From: Anisus vortex
Lineage: Eukaryota > Mollusca > Gastropoda > Planorbidae
Reading direction: 5' to 3'
Assembly (NCBI GenBank): GCA_949126835.1
Contig: OX421500.1
Span: 21,985,167 to 22,049,166, forward strand
DNA: 64,000 nt
Part shown: positions 23,134 to 35,810 of the stretch, in pieces
How the letters are laid out: each line of letters starts with the position of its first letter
How positions within the stretch are numbered: position 1 is the stretch's first letter
Notes under the pieces: generated by a model
Database searches by the model: none
Told to the model about the DNA's origin: nothing
The model's input: the letters and a program-made list of their open reading frames with translations, nothing else
Made by a program: the position numbers and the translations under genes

Positions 23134-23775
23134 GTGTGTAAAAAGTTATTTTCTTGTATGAAATCAACAAACACCTACCAGTGAACAAGGGTAACAGATG
23201 AATACCTGTCATTTATGATAAAAGTAGAAAAGTTTTAATAAACCTACAAGTAATATTCTGAGAAATGTTTAGTGTTGCACGCCGACATACTCAACTATCT
23301 TGTACGGCTTGACGGCTCTTAGTTCAATCATTGGAGTTTTGTTTCCCTTGATGAATATAACTTGGGTGTAGAGGTGGAGGTGGAGGCGGGAGGGGGTGAG
23401 GTAATAGTCGTCGTACGGGGGCATTTACTTGGTAAGATGACAAAAAAAATCCGCCGCATGTTTTATTTGCATGCCTAAGTAAGTCCAAATAAAATAGCCT
23501 CTTTACTATTTCCCAGTCAAATATTATACACCTTCTTGTACAATTGGTCTTACTAGATGATCATCCTACTTAGCAATCAAAATAATAAATGTTTCGTTAT
23601 AAGATTTAATGCTATATAAGAGTTTTATTACCATTTCATACTTTGTGGAAAATTTAAATAATACAGACTAAAATCAATCGCATTACATTAGCATTGATTG
23701 AAAAGTAGATTTATTAAATAGTTATGTCTATATTTTCAATTCTCATTTTATAAAATAAAAACTTATTGAAGTAAA
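23134..23775. other. No gene recognised; purine-rich GGTGGAGG patch at 23370-23400
   Basis: AT-rich DNA with a short G-rich imperfect repeat (GGTGGAGGTGGAGGCGGGAG). Confidence 0.55.
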
Positions 23776-24518
23776 GTCATCAATAACTCTGTAGTATGTG
23801 TTTACAAGTCATCAATAACTCTGTAGTATGTGTTTACAAGTCATCAATAACTCTGTAGTATGTGTTTACAAGTCATCAATAACTCTGTAGTATGTGTTTA
23901 CAAGTCATCAATAACTCTGTAGTATGTGTTTACAAGTCATCAATAACTCTGTAGTATGTGTTTACAAGTCATCAATAACTCTGTAGTATGTGTTTACAAG
24001 TCATCAATAACTCTGTAGTATGTGTTTACAAGTCATCAATGACTCTGTAGTATGTGTTTACAAGTCATCAATGACTCTGTAGTATGTGTTTACAAGTCAT
24101 CAATGACTCTGTAGTATGTGTTTACAAGTCATCAATGACTCTGTAGTATGTGTTTACAAGTCATCAATGACTCTGTAGTATGTGTTTACAAGTCATCAAT
24201 GACTCTGTAGTATGTGTTTACAAGTCATCAATGACTCTGTAGTATGTGTTTACAAGTCATCAATGACTCTGTAGTATGTGTTTACAAGTCATCAATGACT
24301 CTGTAGTATGTGTTTACAAGTCATCAATGACTCTGTAGTATGTGTTTACAAGTCATCAATGACTCTGTAGTATGTGTTTACAAGTCATCAATGACTCTGT
24401 AGTATGTGTTTACAAGTCATCAATGACTCTGTAGTATGTGTTTACAAGTTATCAATTACTCTGTAGTATGTGTTTGAAAGTTATCAATTACTCTGTAGTA
24501 TGTGTTTACAAGTTATCA
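23776..24518. repeat. 32-bp minisatellite, about 23 copies in three variant blocks
   Basis: The unit is GTCATCAATAACTCTGTAGT, then ATGTGTTTACAA. The first eight copies carry AATAACTC, the next thirteen carry AATGACTC, and the last two or three carry TTATCAATTACTC and one TTTGAAAG. Variants are in clean blocks rather than mixed, which points to stepwise block expansion. Confidence 0.98.
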
Positions 24519-26028
24519 AGTTAAAATTATCAGCTACACTTCCTCCCAAATAAGACCAAAATAAAAAGTTTCTGAAAAACTGTTAATCTCCCGAACGAGG
24601 TTTGTGTGATATTTCCTTTCCTTGACCTAACTTCCCCGTCACCCTAACACTATATACCACTAAGTCCTAAGTAATGTTTTTACAGCAATAACGAATTGCA
24701 ACTGGTGTAGGCATATAATAAAAGTGTTGTTTCTAGTGCAAAGTGTTTAGTACATATTTCACAGTTGTCCCCTCCCCCCAAACCATCTTTCCAGTTGTAA
24801 TAAAAGAAAAGCTTGATGACCCACTTCCTATTGATCTCAACGAAGACCATGACACACTTTGGCGCAATCCCAGAGTTAATATCCGGGACTCTAAGTGCTG
24901 AATAATTCGAGCTCCCCATACAAAAAAGAGTTTCAATCTGATAATGTATAGTCATTATATATCGATTAGGATAATGGCAGGAAAATCGTACACTTTATTA
25001 AACAACCCTCTTCATTCTTGCTTATTTTCTTCAACCGTGAAAATATTTACAAAGCAGAAGACCTATGTTAAAGTTACCAAACGAAAACTAAAGGAAAGAG
25101 AGCGAACTCCAGATAGACAACTTTCATTGACCAATCTTGTAATGGCCGATACTTTTAGAAAACAACCAGAGCGTCAGTATAAATCAATCAAATCTCACTG
25201 AAAAAAAAATAGCCTGGAGCAGCACTACCGAAATCTGTCTATGGAGGACTCGAGACATTGTCACGCTATTTCATCGTCTGTCAACCGGAAGCAACGGACG
25301 ATTGGATAATATTTTCACTTCCGTCTTCAGATAACGTTCGCTCCATTATCAAGATATACACATACGGAGAATATTGGTAACAGTAAATTGCATTTTCCAC
25401 GTATACAATTCATTCTGTGCATCCCTACCATTACTCTGTATTCTCTAGAATGACGTAATTGAGTAATTTGGTTTACCGTTTCGGTTCAACGTAACCTTTT
25501 TCACTCACAAACCAACACTGTAACAATGGTCTATGCTTATCAGTACATTTTCAAATGATGATTTGGCAAAAAACAGAAAGAGTATAAAAAAATCAAGGCT
25601 AGAAGCTCTACAATTACAATCAAATTAACAATGACACAAAAATGTCAGACATAAACATTAGTTTAGAATTAGTTTAGAAATTACCAATGGAGACTAAAAT
25701 GTTACATAACAACTAAACCCTAATTTTTATGGATTAAAGTCATAATCATTAGATACTTTTTTGTGTCCCAACCTTTAAATTCAGCTGAATTGTGGACAAA
25801 ATAATTGTCAGGGCCTAAAGCACGCTAAATGTGATATAAAAAGAATCATAATTATTTATTTTTAAAAATCAGTTAAACTTAAACAAAATATGTTCCTGTG
25901 ACATGATTGTATCTCCACAGTAGCTGGATATTTTGAAGAAATTCTCGCTCAATTCAATGAACATTTTCTCGCGAGCTATGTATCCCCTTCAATCTAAAGA
26001 AAAGCTTTTTGTTTCGTGCATCCGATAT
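24519..26028. other. No gene recognised
   Basis: AT-rich DNA. Open frames of 67-91 codons at 24680-25201 show no recognisable family; a small patch with moderate GC at 25215-25340 is unassigned. Confidence 0.55.
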
Positions 26029-26113
26029 CCAGTTTTATCCAGTTATATCCAGTTATACCCAGTTATATCCAGTTATATCCAGTTATATCCAGTTATATCC
26101 AGTTATATCCAGT
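26029..26113. repeat. 10-bp tandem repeat, about eight copies
   Basis: Copies of ATCCAGTTAT with a TTTT and an ACCC variant near the left end. Confidence 0.97.
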
Positions 26114-27624
26114 GTATTAGCAAAGATCAAGTAATTAAATGTGTCATCTCAGGTGATATAAGTTCTTATTACAGCCGCCACGTAGGTGACATATTTTCTT
26201 ATTACAACCGACACACAGATGATATAAGTTCTTACACACATTTGAATGGCAACTTACATGTTCTGACATTTAATTTGAAGTTGATTCTGACATAATAACT
26301 TGTTTTTCTTTCTAAAGCCAGGATACGTTAGTGTTTTCTTTTACTATTTAAAGAACTCGTTCTGAACATAATGAATTCAACAATAACTCAACTAATTAAG
26401 TGAGCTTACAATTGTGTGGAATAGAGATCAAATTTCTCAACTTACCGTTAAATTGATTTGTGTTCACTGAATTCCTTAGCTTTAGCTGAATATGAAGAAT
26501 GGAATAGCTGATTTAGAATACTCTAATCCCAAATGTTTAAATGTTTGGTCACTTGTTCCGGGCTATCAAATCTGAAAAAAAGAACATGTACAAATGAAAG
26601 CCCATCTTGGCCTACTCATGTCATATCTTTTTTTCTTGGTATAGTTTAATATGCCATAACAATATTTTACAACGTTCTTATTAACCATTTTACCAGTTAG
26701 CCTTAGTTTGCATCACAAATTGAGCCAATGTACAGTACATTTATTCTAATCTGTCTACAAAATATCTTGTTTATTAATGTACGGATACTAATACTTATAC
26801 ACTGTAATGGAACTATAAAACAATTAAAAACTTTGTGTATTAAAGTAATCTACATTTTGAGTCCCTTTGCTTTCACTCATACTTTGGGGTGGGGGTGGAT
26901 TAGTTGTTTTATTTAAGTTATAAATGTTCACTTAACACTGTTTTATCCCTCTGATGATATATCACGTTTGCTATTAACTAATTTCACTAAATCCACTCAT
27001 GGTGTTTTCACCATTTCATTACATTCTCTTATTTTCTTTTACATTTCCATAAACTCTACTAATGTTTTTTCCCATTTCACTAGTTTCCACGATGTCATCC
27101 TCTTATTTTCACTACATTTGACGATGTTTTTCACTCATCTCACTAAATTTCTATAATGTTATTTACCTATTTACTGCATTTGACGATGTTATTCACACTT
27201 TTCACTACATTCCTTAAATTTTATTTCATTTCCTACTTGACTTATATTATTCGTTTTATGGTATTCATTTATTATATTACTTTTTACTTTTTGTATTCAC
27301 TTTTTTTATACTTAATTTTACAAGTGTCTTTAACGTACATTCTACAAATTTTATTCATCTATTGTAAAATAGTTCACTTTTTTTTTCCAAATATTTTACT
27401 ACATTTCTTTTACATGTCGTTCATATTTATTAAAATTCTCTTTAATTACATTTTCACTTCGTAACACCACAACAATATAGATAGGGTACTCAGAAAGACA
27501 ATTTTTATTGAATATGTCATGTACAGTTGTTCAGAGGACTACAAAGACTGATCATAGGTTTCTCAATGAATCAATTTGAGAAAAAGAAGACGCTACGATA
27601 AATTAGAAAACTTTACTCTGCAAT
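26114..27624. other. No gene recognised; pyrimidine-rich tract 26960-27470
   Basis: The tract at 26960-27470 is T/C-rich on the plus strand with loosely repeated TTTCACTA and CATTTGACGATGTT words. Its 62- and 102-codon frames are hydrophobic only because of that bias. Confidence 0.55.
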
Positions 27625-27830
27625 GTGTTACGCATGATCAACCTGGCAGCACTGTTTTAAAGACGCTGTGATTTGGCTACTTTATTGTCAGTTATCCCAG
27701 TTAGCAGAGCTTTACAATAGTCGAGGCGCGAGAGTACAATGGCACCGGAGAGTTTCTTCGCTGATTCAAACGCCTGATAAGGTCAGATCTGACAAAGCCC
27801 CTGCATATGTAGGTCTCGAATGACAATAGT
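27625..27830 (-). pseudogene. Short LINE reverse transcriptase fragment
   Basis: The minus strand reads ESAKKLSGAIVLSRLDYCKA, then LLTGITDNKVAKSQRL, a stop, then NSAARLIMR. This is the SRLDYCNALL ... LQRLQNSAARL block found after the palm in CR1/L2/Jockey-group LINE ORF2 proteins. The stop falls where Gln is expected, explained by CAA to TAA. Homology fades on both sides, so only about 60-70 codons remain. Confidence 0.72.
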
Positions 27831-27842
27831 GAGTCAAGGAAG

Positions 27843-27879
27843 CCCCCCTCCCCCCTCCCCCTCCCCCCCCCCCCCCCCC
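27843..27879. repeat. C-rich tract, low complexity
   Basis: Runs of C broken by three T residues, ending in 18 uninterrupted C. G-runs on the complementary strand could form a quadruplex; that is inference. Confidence 0.95.
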
Positions 27880-29247
27880 AGAAAATAACATAATTTAATT
27901 AATGCTACAAAAAAGAAACATTTTAAAGATATAATTAAATTATTTCTCAGACCCGTAGACTAGATTTACGTCGATTCCCTGAAATAGTTTTAACAGATAA
28001 AGTTTAGTTGTATGAGCGTCTCACCCTCAATAAACACTTCAAAATAAACACTTGGAATGATTTTATAAGAGGAAAACAAATATACCTTGACTAGTTGTTT
28101 TTTATATTTCTTCCGTAGAGTTTCAGAAAATGTCCAGGTGTTTAATTAATGTGTGTATGAATGTGTGTGTTTATGTGTGCATGTATGTTACTGTGAGTTT
28201 GTTTGTCTCGCATCATCTTTCATCCCATTTATTTTGACCATCTGGCATCACCTGTAATGTTTATTTCAAGTTTCTGCTCATTGAAAACAAAAATTGTTCT
28301 AGCAGTGAGCCATGACGTATCCACCCACTCAACCAATCCCATTCCCAAACACGTCATCCCAATACCTGGGATAGATTTGACAACAAATTTATTGATTTCC
28401 AACCTAGCTGACCACTATTGGTACACAGGGGACTAATTTAGGATACAGGAAAATAACATTGTAATTGACGAACATAAACAAAGGGTAATTACAGATATTG
28501 CATGGGTGGGTCAATTAAATGTGGGGATACTCTCTTTAATATACATATAAGTATTTAAAGCTAATTTGTATAGAGTGTTATTCAACGAACTATTGTAGCC
28601 TAAATTCCCAGATTTAACGTATACATTGGATGTGAAGATAATAATAATTCAAATGATTTGTTTATACTTCGATTGTCTTGAACGACTCATTAACATTTGT
28701 CTTGACTTTACGAAGCCATCAAGTCTTAAACAAATTATTTCACCCAGGATTACGCAGTAGAAAAAAACAAACATTCAACAACTGGAGAAATGCACCGATA
28801 TCGTAATCAATAAAAGAAAGTTATTATTTTGTTTTCAACATTAGAATTCTATGTTGCAATGAGTTCATTAAGTAAAACACACCTGGATTATATTGATTGC
28901 GATCATTAGTCGTTTATATACTAATTGGGAAAAGACAAAAATACTTTAAAAGAATTACAGAATTAGCTAAATAAATACAAGTAAATTCTACTAAAAAGTA
29001 ATATAGATGTATCAGAAAGCTTGTACCGTGTATCCGTGTATCCGTGTATCCGTGTTCATCTCAACAAATTTTGGTAATGCCGCTCTCCCACAGTTTTACT
29101 TTCAAACAATTTGTTACTTTATTTAGGACAAAGTTTTTATTAGATCTATTCGTTAGCGAGAATTAGCTTTTCATTTACATGAAAAATAAAAACGTGAGTT
29201 CCCGTTGACATAAAAATAAAAAAATGCCGAAAATAGAAAGCTGCAAT
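27880..29247. other. No gene recognised
   Basis: AT-rich DNA with a GTGTATGTGTG patch at 28150-28200 and three CGTGTATC(C) copies at 29027-29055. Confidence 0.55.
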
Positions 29248-29322
29248 AATAAACAAAACATAATATACAAAACATAATAAACAAAACATAATAAACAAAA
29301 CATAATAAACAAAACATAATAA
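29248..29322. repeat. 14-bp tandem repeat, five copies
   Basis: Copies of AATAAACAAAACAT, one with AATATACAAAACAT. Confidence 0.95.
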
Positions 29323-30493
29323 AATATGGCAATTTGATATGTTCTGATAACAAAGAAAAAAAAAATTGTTTATAATTACATAAAACGCTGTTTGTCATTT
29401 GTTTGCTGAACATTTCAACGGGAATCGTCAGATGTCATGAAAAGATAAATATAATTCGTGATATCAAATTCAGTATGCAGATTTTAAGCAAACACAAAGA
29501 TTGAAATATAACTTAACAAACTAGCCTTTGTTCACGATGGAATACAAAAACACAGTTATGGCTTTTTGGAAGTTTTGGCTATCATCGTCTCATCAAAATG
29601 AGTTTGTTCTCTTTATACTCCTAGGCCGTATTTCCGGTCGGAACAAAAGTTAAATACATAAATTTGAAAAGTCCCGACTAAAAACTGTTTATTATGTCAT
29701 CTATACGGCAGAATATTTTTATTAAAACAATATAAACGTTAAGCTTATTATTTAAATGAATATAAACATGTACACAATACATCTCGCCTTCTTTTCAAAT
29801 TACAAATGTACACATACGAATTACATCATTTATATTGAAAAGTCTTAAATATTATGTCTGCATAAAGGTTGAACGTGTACCAAGATTTACGGTCCCATTC
29901 GTTCAATTACTTCAAAATATGTCTGTGTGCTACGTTACTGGTCTTACGAAAGATGTAGGGAGATTAAGGTGTTACGTGAGATATGTTTCACCAATTCACG
30001 GAACATTCTATCGTTATCAGGTTATTAAGTCATAAGTACGAACATATTCATTTTTACATTTAACTTATTTCATAGAAATTCAGTTATCGAGTTAGAGACT
30101 GGAACTGATTAAGCTAGATGCGCAAGAGAATGACTATGTCGAATAAATTGTAGTCCTATTGTTTGATAACAAATATTTACATTATTCTTGCCAGCACTTT
30201 TAAGAGTGACCAGACCAAAGTTACCAAAATGTTTACAATAATGATCTCCGTTAAGTCAAATCGAATTTAATTTACCAATAACTACACTTTTTGAAACAAT
30301 CATACAGTAGAGATATATATTATACAATTAAATAGAATACAAATATTAAATCCAAACACAAATTGAAACACATTTTAATTATTGTTTCATTCGTCATGTG
30401 GACGGGCATTAAAACTATTTTTTAAAGACAACTAAGTGCTGCTTCAAATATCATTTGCAGATTAAATGTCTTGATCGTGTTTATGTTTTAAAG
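29323..30493. other. No gene recognised
   Basis: AT-rich DNA. A 66-codon frame (29835-30035, plus) has no recognisable similarity. Confidence 0.55.
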
Positions 30494-30583
30494 ATCTCAG
30501 GGCATATTTCAAACATCTCAGGGCATATTTCAAACATCTCAGGGCATATTTCAAACATCTCAGGGCATATTTCAAACATCTCA
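30494..30583. repeat. 21-bp tandem repeat, four full copies plus a partial
   Basis: Perfect copies of ATCTCAGGGCATATTTCAAA followed by C. Confidence 0.97.
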
Positions 30584-30975
30584 TACATTCATATGTATAG
30601 AACTATTCAATAAAATATGTGTTGAAACTAAGAATTACTTTTTTAATGTAGGCAGCTATTGTTTCTATCTATAAATAGTTTTTTTTTTTAAATTCTATAT
30701 TTCTTTGTTATCTCCATTGGTTAAGTTTCTTATTCATTAAAATAACCATTAGCTTCTCTGAGTTATTTCTCCTTTATATACTACAATGTTCACTGTCTTA
30801 TCCTGAGAGTCCCCTGTGTGTTTGGTTTTATCTCATACTGTAGCCACACAATCCTACTGAGCACGCTACGTCGACCTATTACGGTTTGTTGTTTTGGGGT
30901 GATGTCTCCCCGTCGTAATAGACCATATAATATAATCAATGAACTGTCGTCAGCTCACAAATACACACAAATACT
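30584..30975. other. No gene recognised; weak stem-loop at 30878-30926
   Basis: TATTACGG and the near-complement CGTCGTAATA flank GGGGTGATGTCTCCCC, itself a short stem. The pairing is imperfect. Confidence 0.45.
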
Positions 30976-31096
30976 CATTTGACACACACACAAACACGCA
31001 GACAAAAGTTTGACACACACAAACACACAAACAAAAGTTGACACACACAAACACGCAGACAAAAGTTCGACACACTCAAACACGCAGAAAAAAGCC
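30976..31096. repeat. CA-rich repeat, about 36-bp unit, four copies
   Basis: Copies of GACACACACAAACACGCAGA followed by CAAAAGTT, decaying towards the right. Confidence 0.85.
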
Positions 31097-32049
31097 GAAC
31101 ACAGAGAGATTAGAGTGCAATTGAGCCAGCCATTTAAACTGAAGCCATGGCTCGTTGACTCTAATTGTTTCTCTGTTTATCAATGACCCACTTCTATTTA
31201 TAAACACATCGGGTCGATAGCTCGTTCGATTCTTTTACAGGATTTGATTAATGTCCCTTATCTAGCCTTTTCCAACCTGTTAGTTTAGTCTCCCTCCTCC
31301 CAAAATAAACAAGCTTAAAAATACTTAGGCCTACACTCCCTCCCACACCCTCAACTTAACACACTTCTTTTTTCTAATTGTAACATCGCAGCCTTCAGAC
31401 TCTTATTCCTCTAAGTATGTATCAATTGATTTAATATCATGTGACCTTTAAATAATGAAATAACAAGAAGCCAGTAAGAAGATCATGATTAGTTTATATA
31501 GTGTTATTACACTGTGTAGTGGGATAGACTTCTCTCTAGTTTCACAGAACATAGAAAACTATAAAGTTCTATGGAAACATAGTTCAGTTTTTTTGTTTAT
31601 TTGAACCAGTTGTCAGATTTGTTCTATTTGATTATCAGAAATAAACAACAAAAGTTGATTAGTGTAAAGGGTCTGCAGGGAAATTCTGTATTGCTGTAAA
31701 TACAATGGACACATCAACACATACAAGTACTCAACATTTGACCAAAACATTGTATTAGTCCGTGTTAAGTGAACGAATTTAAAGAAAACTAGGTGCTCAA
31801 TTTCTCCTATGTTATTAAGAGTGAAGAAAGGTTGGTCACAACCAAAGAAAGGGGAAGAAGCACATGCATGCAAGGTAGAGGGTGCCGAGACGCCAGAAGG
31901 CACAGCATTATAATAGATGAGCTGAAAGATTTAGAAAAAGCAAAGAAGAAAAAATTTCCGAAGTCTAAAAGTACGAATTGATTGGCAGACGAGAATGTTA
32001 TGTGTGGTCAAGGACAATAATGAACAGAAATGTATTGGCAAACTAAGGA
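31097..32049. other. No confident gene
   Basis: A plus-strand frame at 31793-31981 is basic and continues past its stop into RLADENVMCGQ-like sequence. This faintly recalls the end of a LINE ORF2, but the match is too short to call. Confidence 0.4.
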
Positions 32050-32210
32050 ATTGTGCGGCCAACACAATGCCCAGCCCTCTTTACTTTACCTAAACTAGTG
32101 TCAGGTACTCATCAGAACTGGGTATACTCATGACACCAGTCAAACCCAGGTTAAACTCTAGTATACACCAAGTTTTGAACCCAGACCTTCGTGCTTCGTA
32201 ACATACGTTA
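32050..32210 (-). mobile_element. tRNA-derived SINE (family A), partial
   Basis: Reverse orientation. It keeps the GGCCAACACAATGCCCAGCC, CTTTACTTTACCTAAACTAG and TGTCAGGTACTCATCAG blocks, a weak body, and TTTTGAACCCAGACC (decayed B box on the minus strand). The usual 3' tail part is missing. Confidence 0.75.
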
Positions 32211-33019
32211 CATTGTATTGTATAAGGTATATTATATACTTTTATGTATAATTTTTTTCTGATACAAAATATATGTCATGGTAATGATTTTATGGAGTAA
32301 ATTACATTTTTATTATATTTTTGGTGACCTTTAGATAGAAAATCAATGGAGTTTTTTATTTGACGTTCTTTGAGAAATACTGAGAAATGAACAAACTGTT
32401 CCCAATCAAATATTTTATAAAATATAAACACTACTTTGAATCCTTCATTTAAATTTAAAAACTTTGTTGTTTTTTTTCTGGCTGTCTGACGACCGATCAC
32501 TTTCCTTCATCCTATCAAGATAAACCTTGGCACATAGATGTGAAGTTTTAATCAATTTTTCAGCCACATAATCCTAACCCAAGTTTGTGTGTGTGTGGTT
32601 TGTTGGTGAAGAAATATAAGCTGTGCAGGAATGACAACATTGACAACATTAAACAATACATTTTTAAAAATAAAACAAGGACAAATTGAAAATTTTAAGT
32701 GTAGAAAGGCTGGTTACAAGAAGTATTTTATAAATGGTGTGCAGTTATTAGTGGTTGTCTGTCAGTGTGGTCAGTCTGTCAAGATTGTTAGTCTCCTAAG
32801 TGGTCAGTCTAAAGTGGGGATTAATCTATTGGCTACGGGTTATCATTCTCTGAAAATATAGTATCTATTTATTAAAACATAAAGATAAAAAATCTTCTCA
32901 GGCAGAACACTGCTTAAAATTATTGTTGTGACGTCATCTAGCAAAACTGATGATGTCATTAAAAGTTATTTATATGAGTAAGAAAGAGTCTGTTGATGAA
33001 AAACGAGCGTAGGCTAGGA
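32211..33019. other. No gene recognised
   Basis: AT-rich DNA; a (GT) patch at 32587-32598. Frames at 32276-32500 (minus) and 32631-32861 (plus) resemble no family. Confidence 0.55.
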
Positions 33020-33140
33020 CAGGGGTCAGCAGCCTAAGGCACGCACTAACATTTAGACACCACACATTTACTAAAAATTACAAACTCGCACACACACACA
33101 CACTTTTATACATACAAACACACAAACACATATATTAATA
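33020..33140 (+). mobile_element. Solitary hAT-like terminus
   Basis: CAGGGGTCAGCAGCC followed by TAAGGCACGC resembles the CAGGGGTCGGCAACC ends of hAT elements. No matching inverted end or target duplication was found downstream; a CAGTGTCGGCGACCTTT word at about 33531 is in the same orientation. A CA microsatellite follows at 33088-33104. Confidence 0.4.
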
Positions 33141-33918
33141 TAAATGTAAAACAATATAGACATTTTAGAACCTATAATAAAGACAATGATATTCTAAGTT
33201 TGCAGACAAATGGCCATTAACTAAACATGCACTAAATATGAAGTATAAATATAATAGACAAATAACAATTCCTACGACTAACACAAAACGTGCACATTGT
33301 TTGTTATATTCCCAATAATATTACGATCCTAGACTCCCATGTCTACAATTATACACACCAGATCAATCAGGACAGGTTTTACCATTATTCGAATTAGGCG
33401 AATGTCTAGGGCGGAAAATTCTAGGGCAGCATTAAAAGCTACGTGCGAAATAAAAATGCAAAAAAAAATTTCCGTTATTTAGATTTAGTAATTAATATAT
33501 AGAGTAATTGTGTATATTATTATATTCAGTGTCGGCGACCTTTGACTTGTAATTTTGACTGGCTATTTAAAATACTTTACGTAAGATAATTAGATTTACT
33601 TTTCTACAATGTTCTATTTCAAATGCTTGATTTATGTATTTAAACGTGTATTTTGTATATTGGCATTATTTATTTTATTCCCAAAATTTAATTAACGTAT
33701 AGAAAAGTTTAAAACCAGAAAAAAAGTTTTATTTTGCAGTTTCTATTTCTCTTTTAAACCACCAATGGCAGAGAGTAAATGATTGTCTGGTTACAGTATT
33801 GTAAACTTCAGGCGGACAATAAGAAATACTAATGAAAGACTCGTTATTAAAGTATCAATATACTTAGAGAAAAAAATGGTCCGGAGGAGTTAAACAATTT
33901 AAGCCAAATGAAGCCGAG
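33141..33918. other. No gene recognised
   Basis: AT-rich DNA without a recognisable feature apart from the weak hAT-like word at about 33531. Confidence 0.55.
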
Positions 33919-34234
33919 GAATCCAAGGAGATGAAATAATTAGACAAGTAATTGAATAACAAGATGAAATGCAAGGTGCACATGAATCCAAGGAGATGAC
34001 ATAATTAGACAAGTTTGAATAACAAGATGAAATGCAAGGTGCACATGAATCCAAGGAGATGACATAATTAGACAAGTTTGAATAACAAGATGGAACGCAA
34101 GGTGCACATGAATCCAAGGAGATGACATAATTAGACAAGTTTGAATAACAAGATGAAATGCAAGGTGCACATGAATCCAAGGAGATGACATAATTAGACA
34201 AGTTTGAATAACAAGATGAAATGCAGGGTGCTAA
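33919..34234. repeat. 63-bp minisatellite, five copies
   Basis: The unit contains AATCCAAGGAGATGACATAA, TTAGACAAGTTTGAATAACA and AGATGAAATGCAAGGTGCAC. At 63 bp (21 codons) the minus strand stays open in two frames for 83-100 codons; this is a length effect. The first copy differs most. Confidence 0.96.
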
Positions 34235-35360
34235 TGAAGAAACACAACCTAAAGTATATAAAAACTATAATTGCTTAGTTTATATGTAAACTATGACGAT
34301 CTGCTACTTATAACTACGTTTGATGATCACGTGCGTCTAATTTTTATAGAACATGGACCAGAATGTTTTATTTTCCTAAAGCCAGTATGAAAACAAAAGT
34401 ATCAGAAATTCACTACAACCGCAGACTTGTCAATGGAGAAGAAATTGGCTACAGTATTCTCTAAGTACCGACTCTGTTAATTGCTTGTGATGCAAGATGT
34501 TTATCAATTCATCATCTCTTTCTGATAAAGGTTCATTTAATTGGTTAAACATGCACGCAATTCTCTAAGGGCATTACAAAGGGAGAGAACATCTAGTAAA
34601 CATCTAGTGATTATTCAGTCATGAAAAATATGTCAGCTGCGATACATGAAAACAGCTGATTCCGAATATTTGCCTCATTAAAAAAAGAAGAGCAGTATTG
34701 GCAGCAAATCTTGATACCTCTAATTGCTTTAGTTCTTTGTATACAAAATCTTGCTTTCTTGGACCATTATGACATACTAATGGTACCCTAACACTTTTAA
34801 TAACTAGAATATCATGAGATGTGTAGAATTTCTAGCTATGTTTTCTCAACTTATGTATGAAGTGATGAGGATGAGGTTAGAAATAATTAACTCCCTTGTT
34901 GTTTTATAGTTGCGATTACCTTCCTTTGTAGCTGGTGGTCGCATTATTCTGGTGACCTTGGGTGACCCTTGTCTTTTTGGGCATGAGCAAGCACGGGAGA
35001 GGGGGGAGTTTTCGGACCACGTAGTGTGCACTTTTTTTTAGAGAATAGAGTTTAGAGAGAGAGACTATTATGCTGTGTTTTAAAACTATTTGTGTTTTTC
35101 TTAAATCCTGTTATTATTGACTTGTGTTGAGTTTCGATGTTATGTGTTATGTTGAAATAAAGTTATGTTAATTATTCCTGCTGACGTCATTTCTAAATTG
35201 TTTGGATGAAGGTTGAGCGATAGTTAAGGATTCTGCAAGGGTACCAAAATGTCATTGAAATAAACTGACCACCCTAGACAGCGAACTGTAACAATTAGCA
35301 TCTTCAAAAGATTAAAAACAGAAGGAAAGGGTTCAGCTTCTATCCAACGTAAACAAAAAA
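34235..35360. other. No gene recognised
   Basis: AT-rich DNA. The segment 34900-35170 has moderate GC, a GAGAGAGAGA stretch and GAAATAAAG near its end. It loosely resembles a retroelement 3' end or LTR, but no partner LTR or primer site is visible. Confidence 0.5.
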
Positions 35361-35364
35361 GTTA

Positions 35365-35628
35365 ATTACCCTTCGGACCAAATTGATCATAGGGTCTGTG
35401 AAGCAGCGTTTACCAGTTTCTATGGCCATAACATACTAGGGGATGTATGGCCAGCACAATGCCCAGTCGCCTTTACTTTACCCATACTAATATCAGGTAC
35501 CCTTCACAGCTGGATAGACTCTGGGCCAATCTCAAGTCCCAGAAACAAATCCTAGCCTTCGCCGGGATTCGAACCCAGAACTTCCTGAATGCCAGTCGAG
35601 CGCGCTGCGGCTCGGCCACCGTGAGCGT
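35365..35628 (-). mobile_element. tRNA-derived SINE (family A), best-preserved reverse copy
   Basis: On the minus strand the head starts near 35628 with GTGGCCGAGCCGCAGCGCG, an A-box-like region, followed by GGGTTCGAATCCCGGCGAAG, a near-perfect B box. The body contains the TGTGAAGGGTACCTGATA and AAAGTAAAGGCGACTGG blocks, and the 3' part GAAACTGGTAAACGCTGC. It ends near 35365 before the TACC/GGTA tail. Length is about 260 bp. The internal RNA polymerase III promoter boxes are the main evidence. Confidence 0.88.
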
Positions 35629-35653
35629 AGATTGTATCCAATATCTAGAACAA

Positions 35654-35810
35654 TCTAGAACATATGTCTAGCATCTGCTCGTGATGCCAAGTACTTTTCA
35701 ATAACTCTAGATTGCACATCAGTTGATATAATATAGAACAAATGTCTAGCATCTGCTCGTGATGCGAAGTACTTTTCAATAACTCTAGTTTACACATCAG
35801 TTGCTGGACA
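35654..35810. repeat. 78-bp tandem duplication
   Basis: Two copies of TAGAACAWATGTCTAGCATC, then TGCTCGTGATG and AAGTACTTTTCAATAACTCT, starting about 35655 and 35733. It lies just beyond the SINE head. Confidence 0.95.

Noticed and set aside
26968..27464. Hydrophobic frames suggesting membrane proteins
   Set aside because: They reflect a T/C-rich strand with loose word repetition; no start context or conserved motif.
31793..32020. Possible end of a LINE ORF2 (basic stretch, IIIDELKDLEK, then LADENVMCGQ)
   Set aside because: Too short and too weak; only the general character matches.
34846..35175. LTR-like segment with GA-rich stretch and AATAAA
   Set aside because: No second LTR, no primer-binding or polypurine site, no target duplication found.
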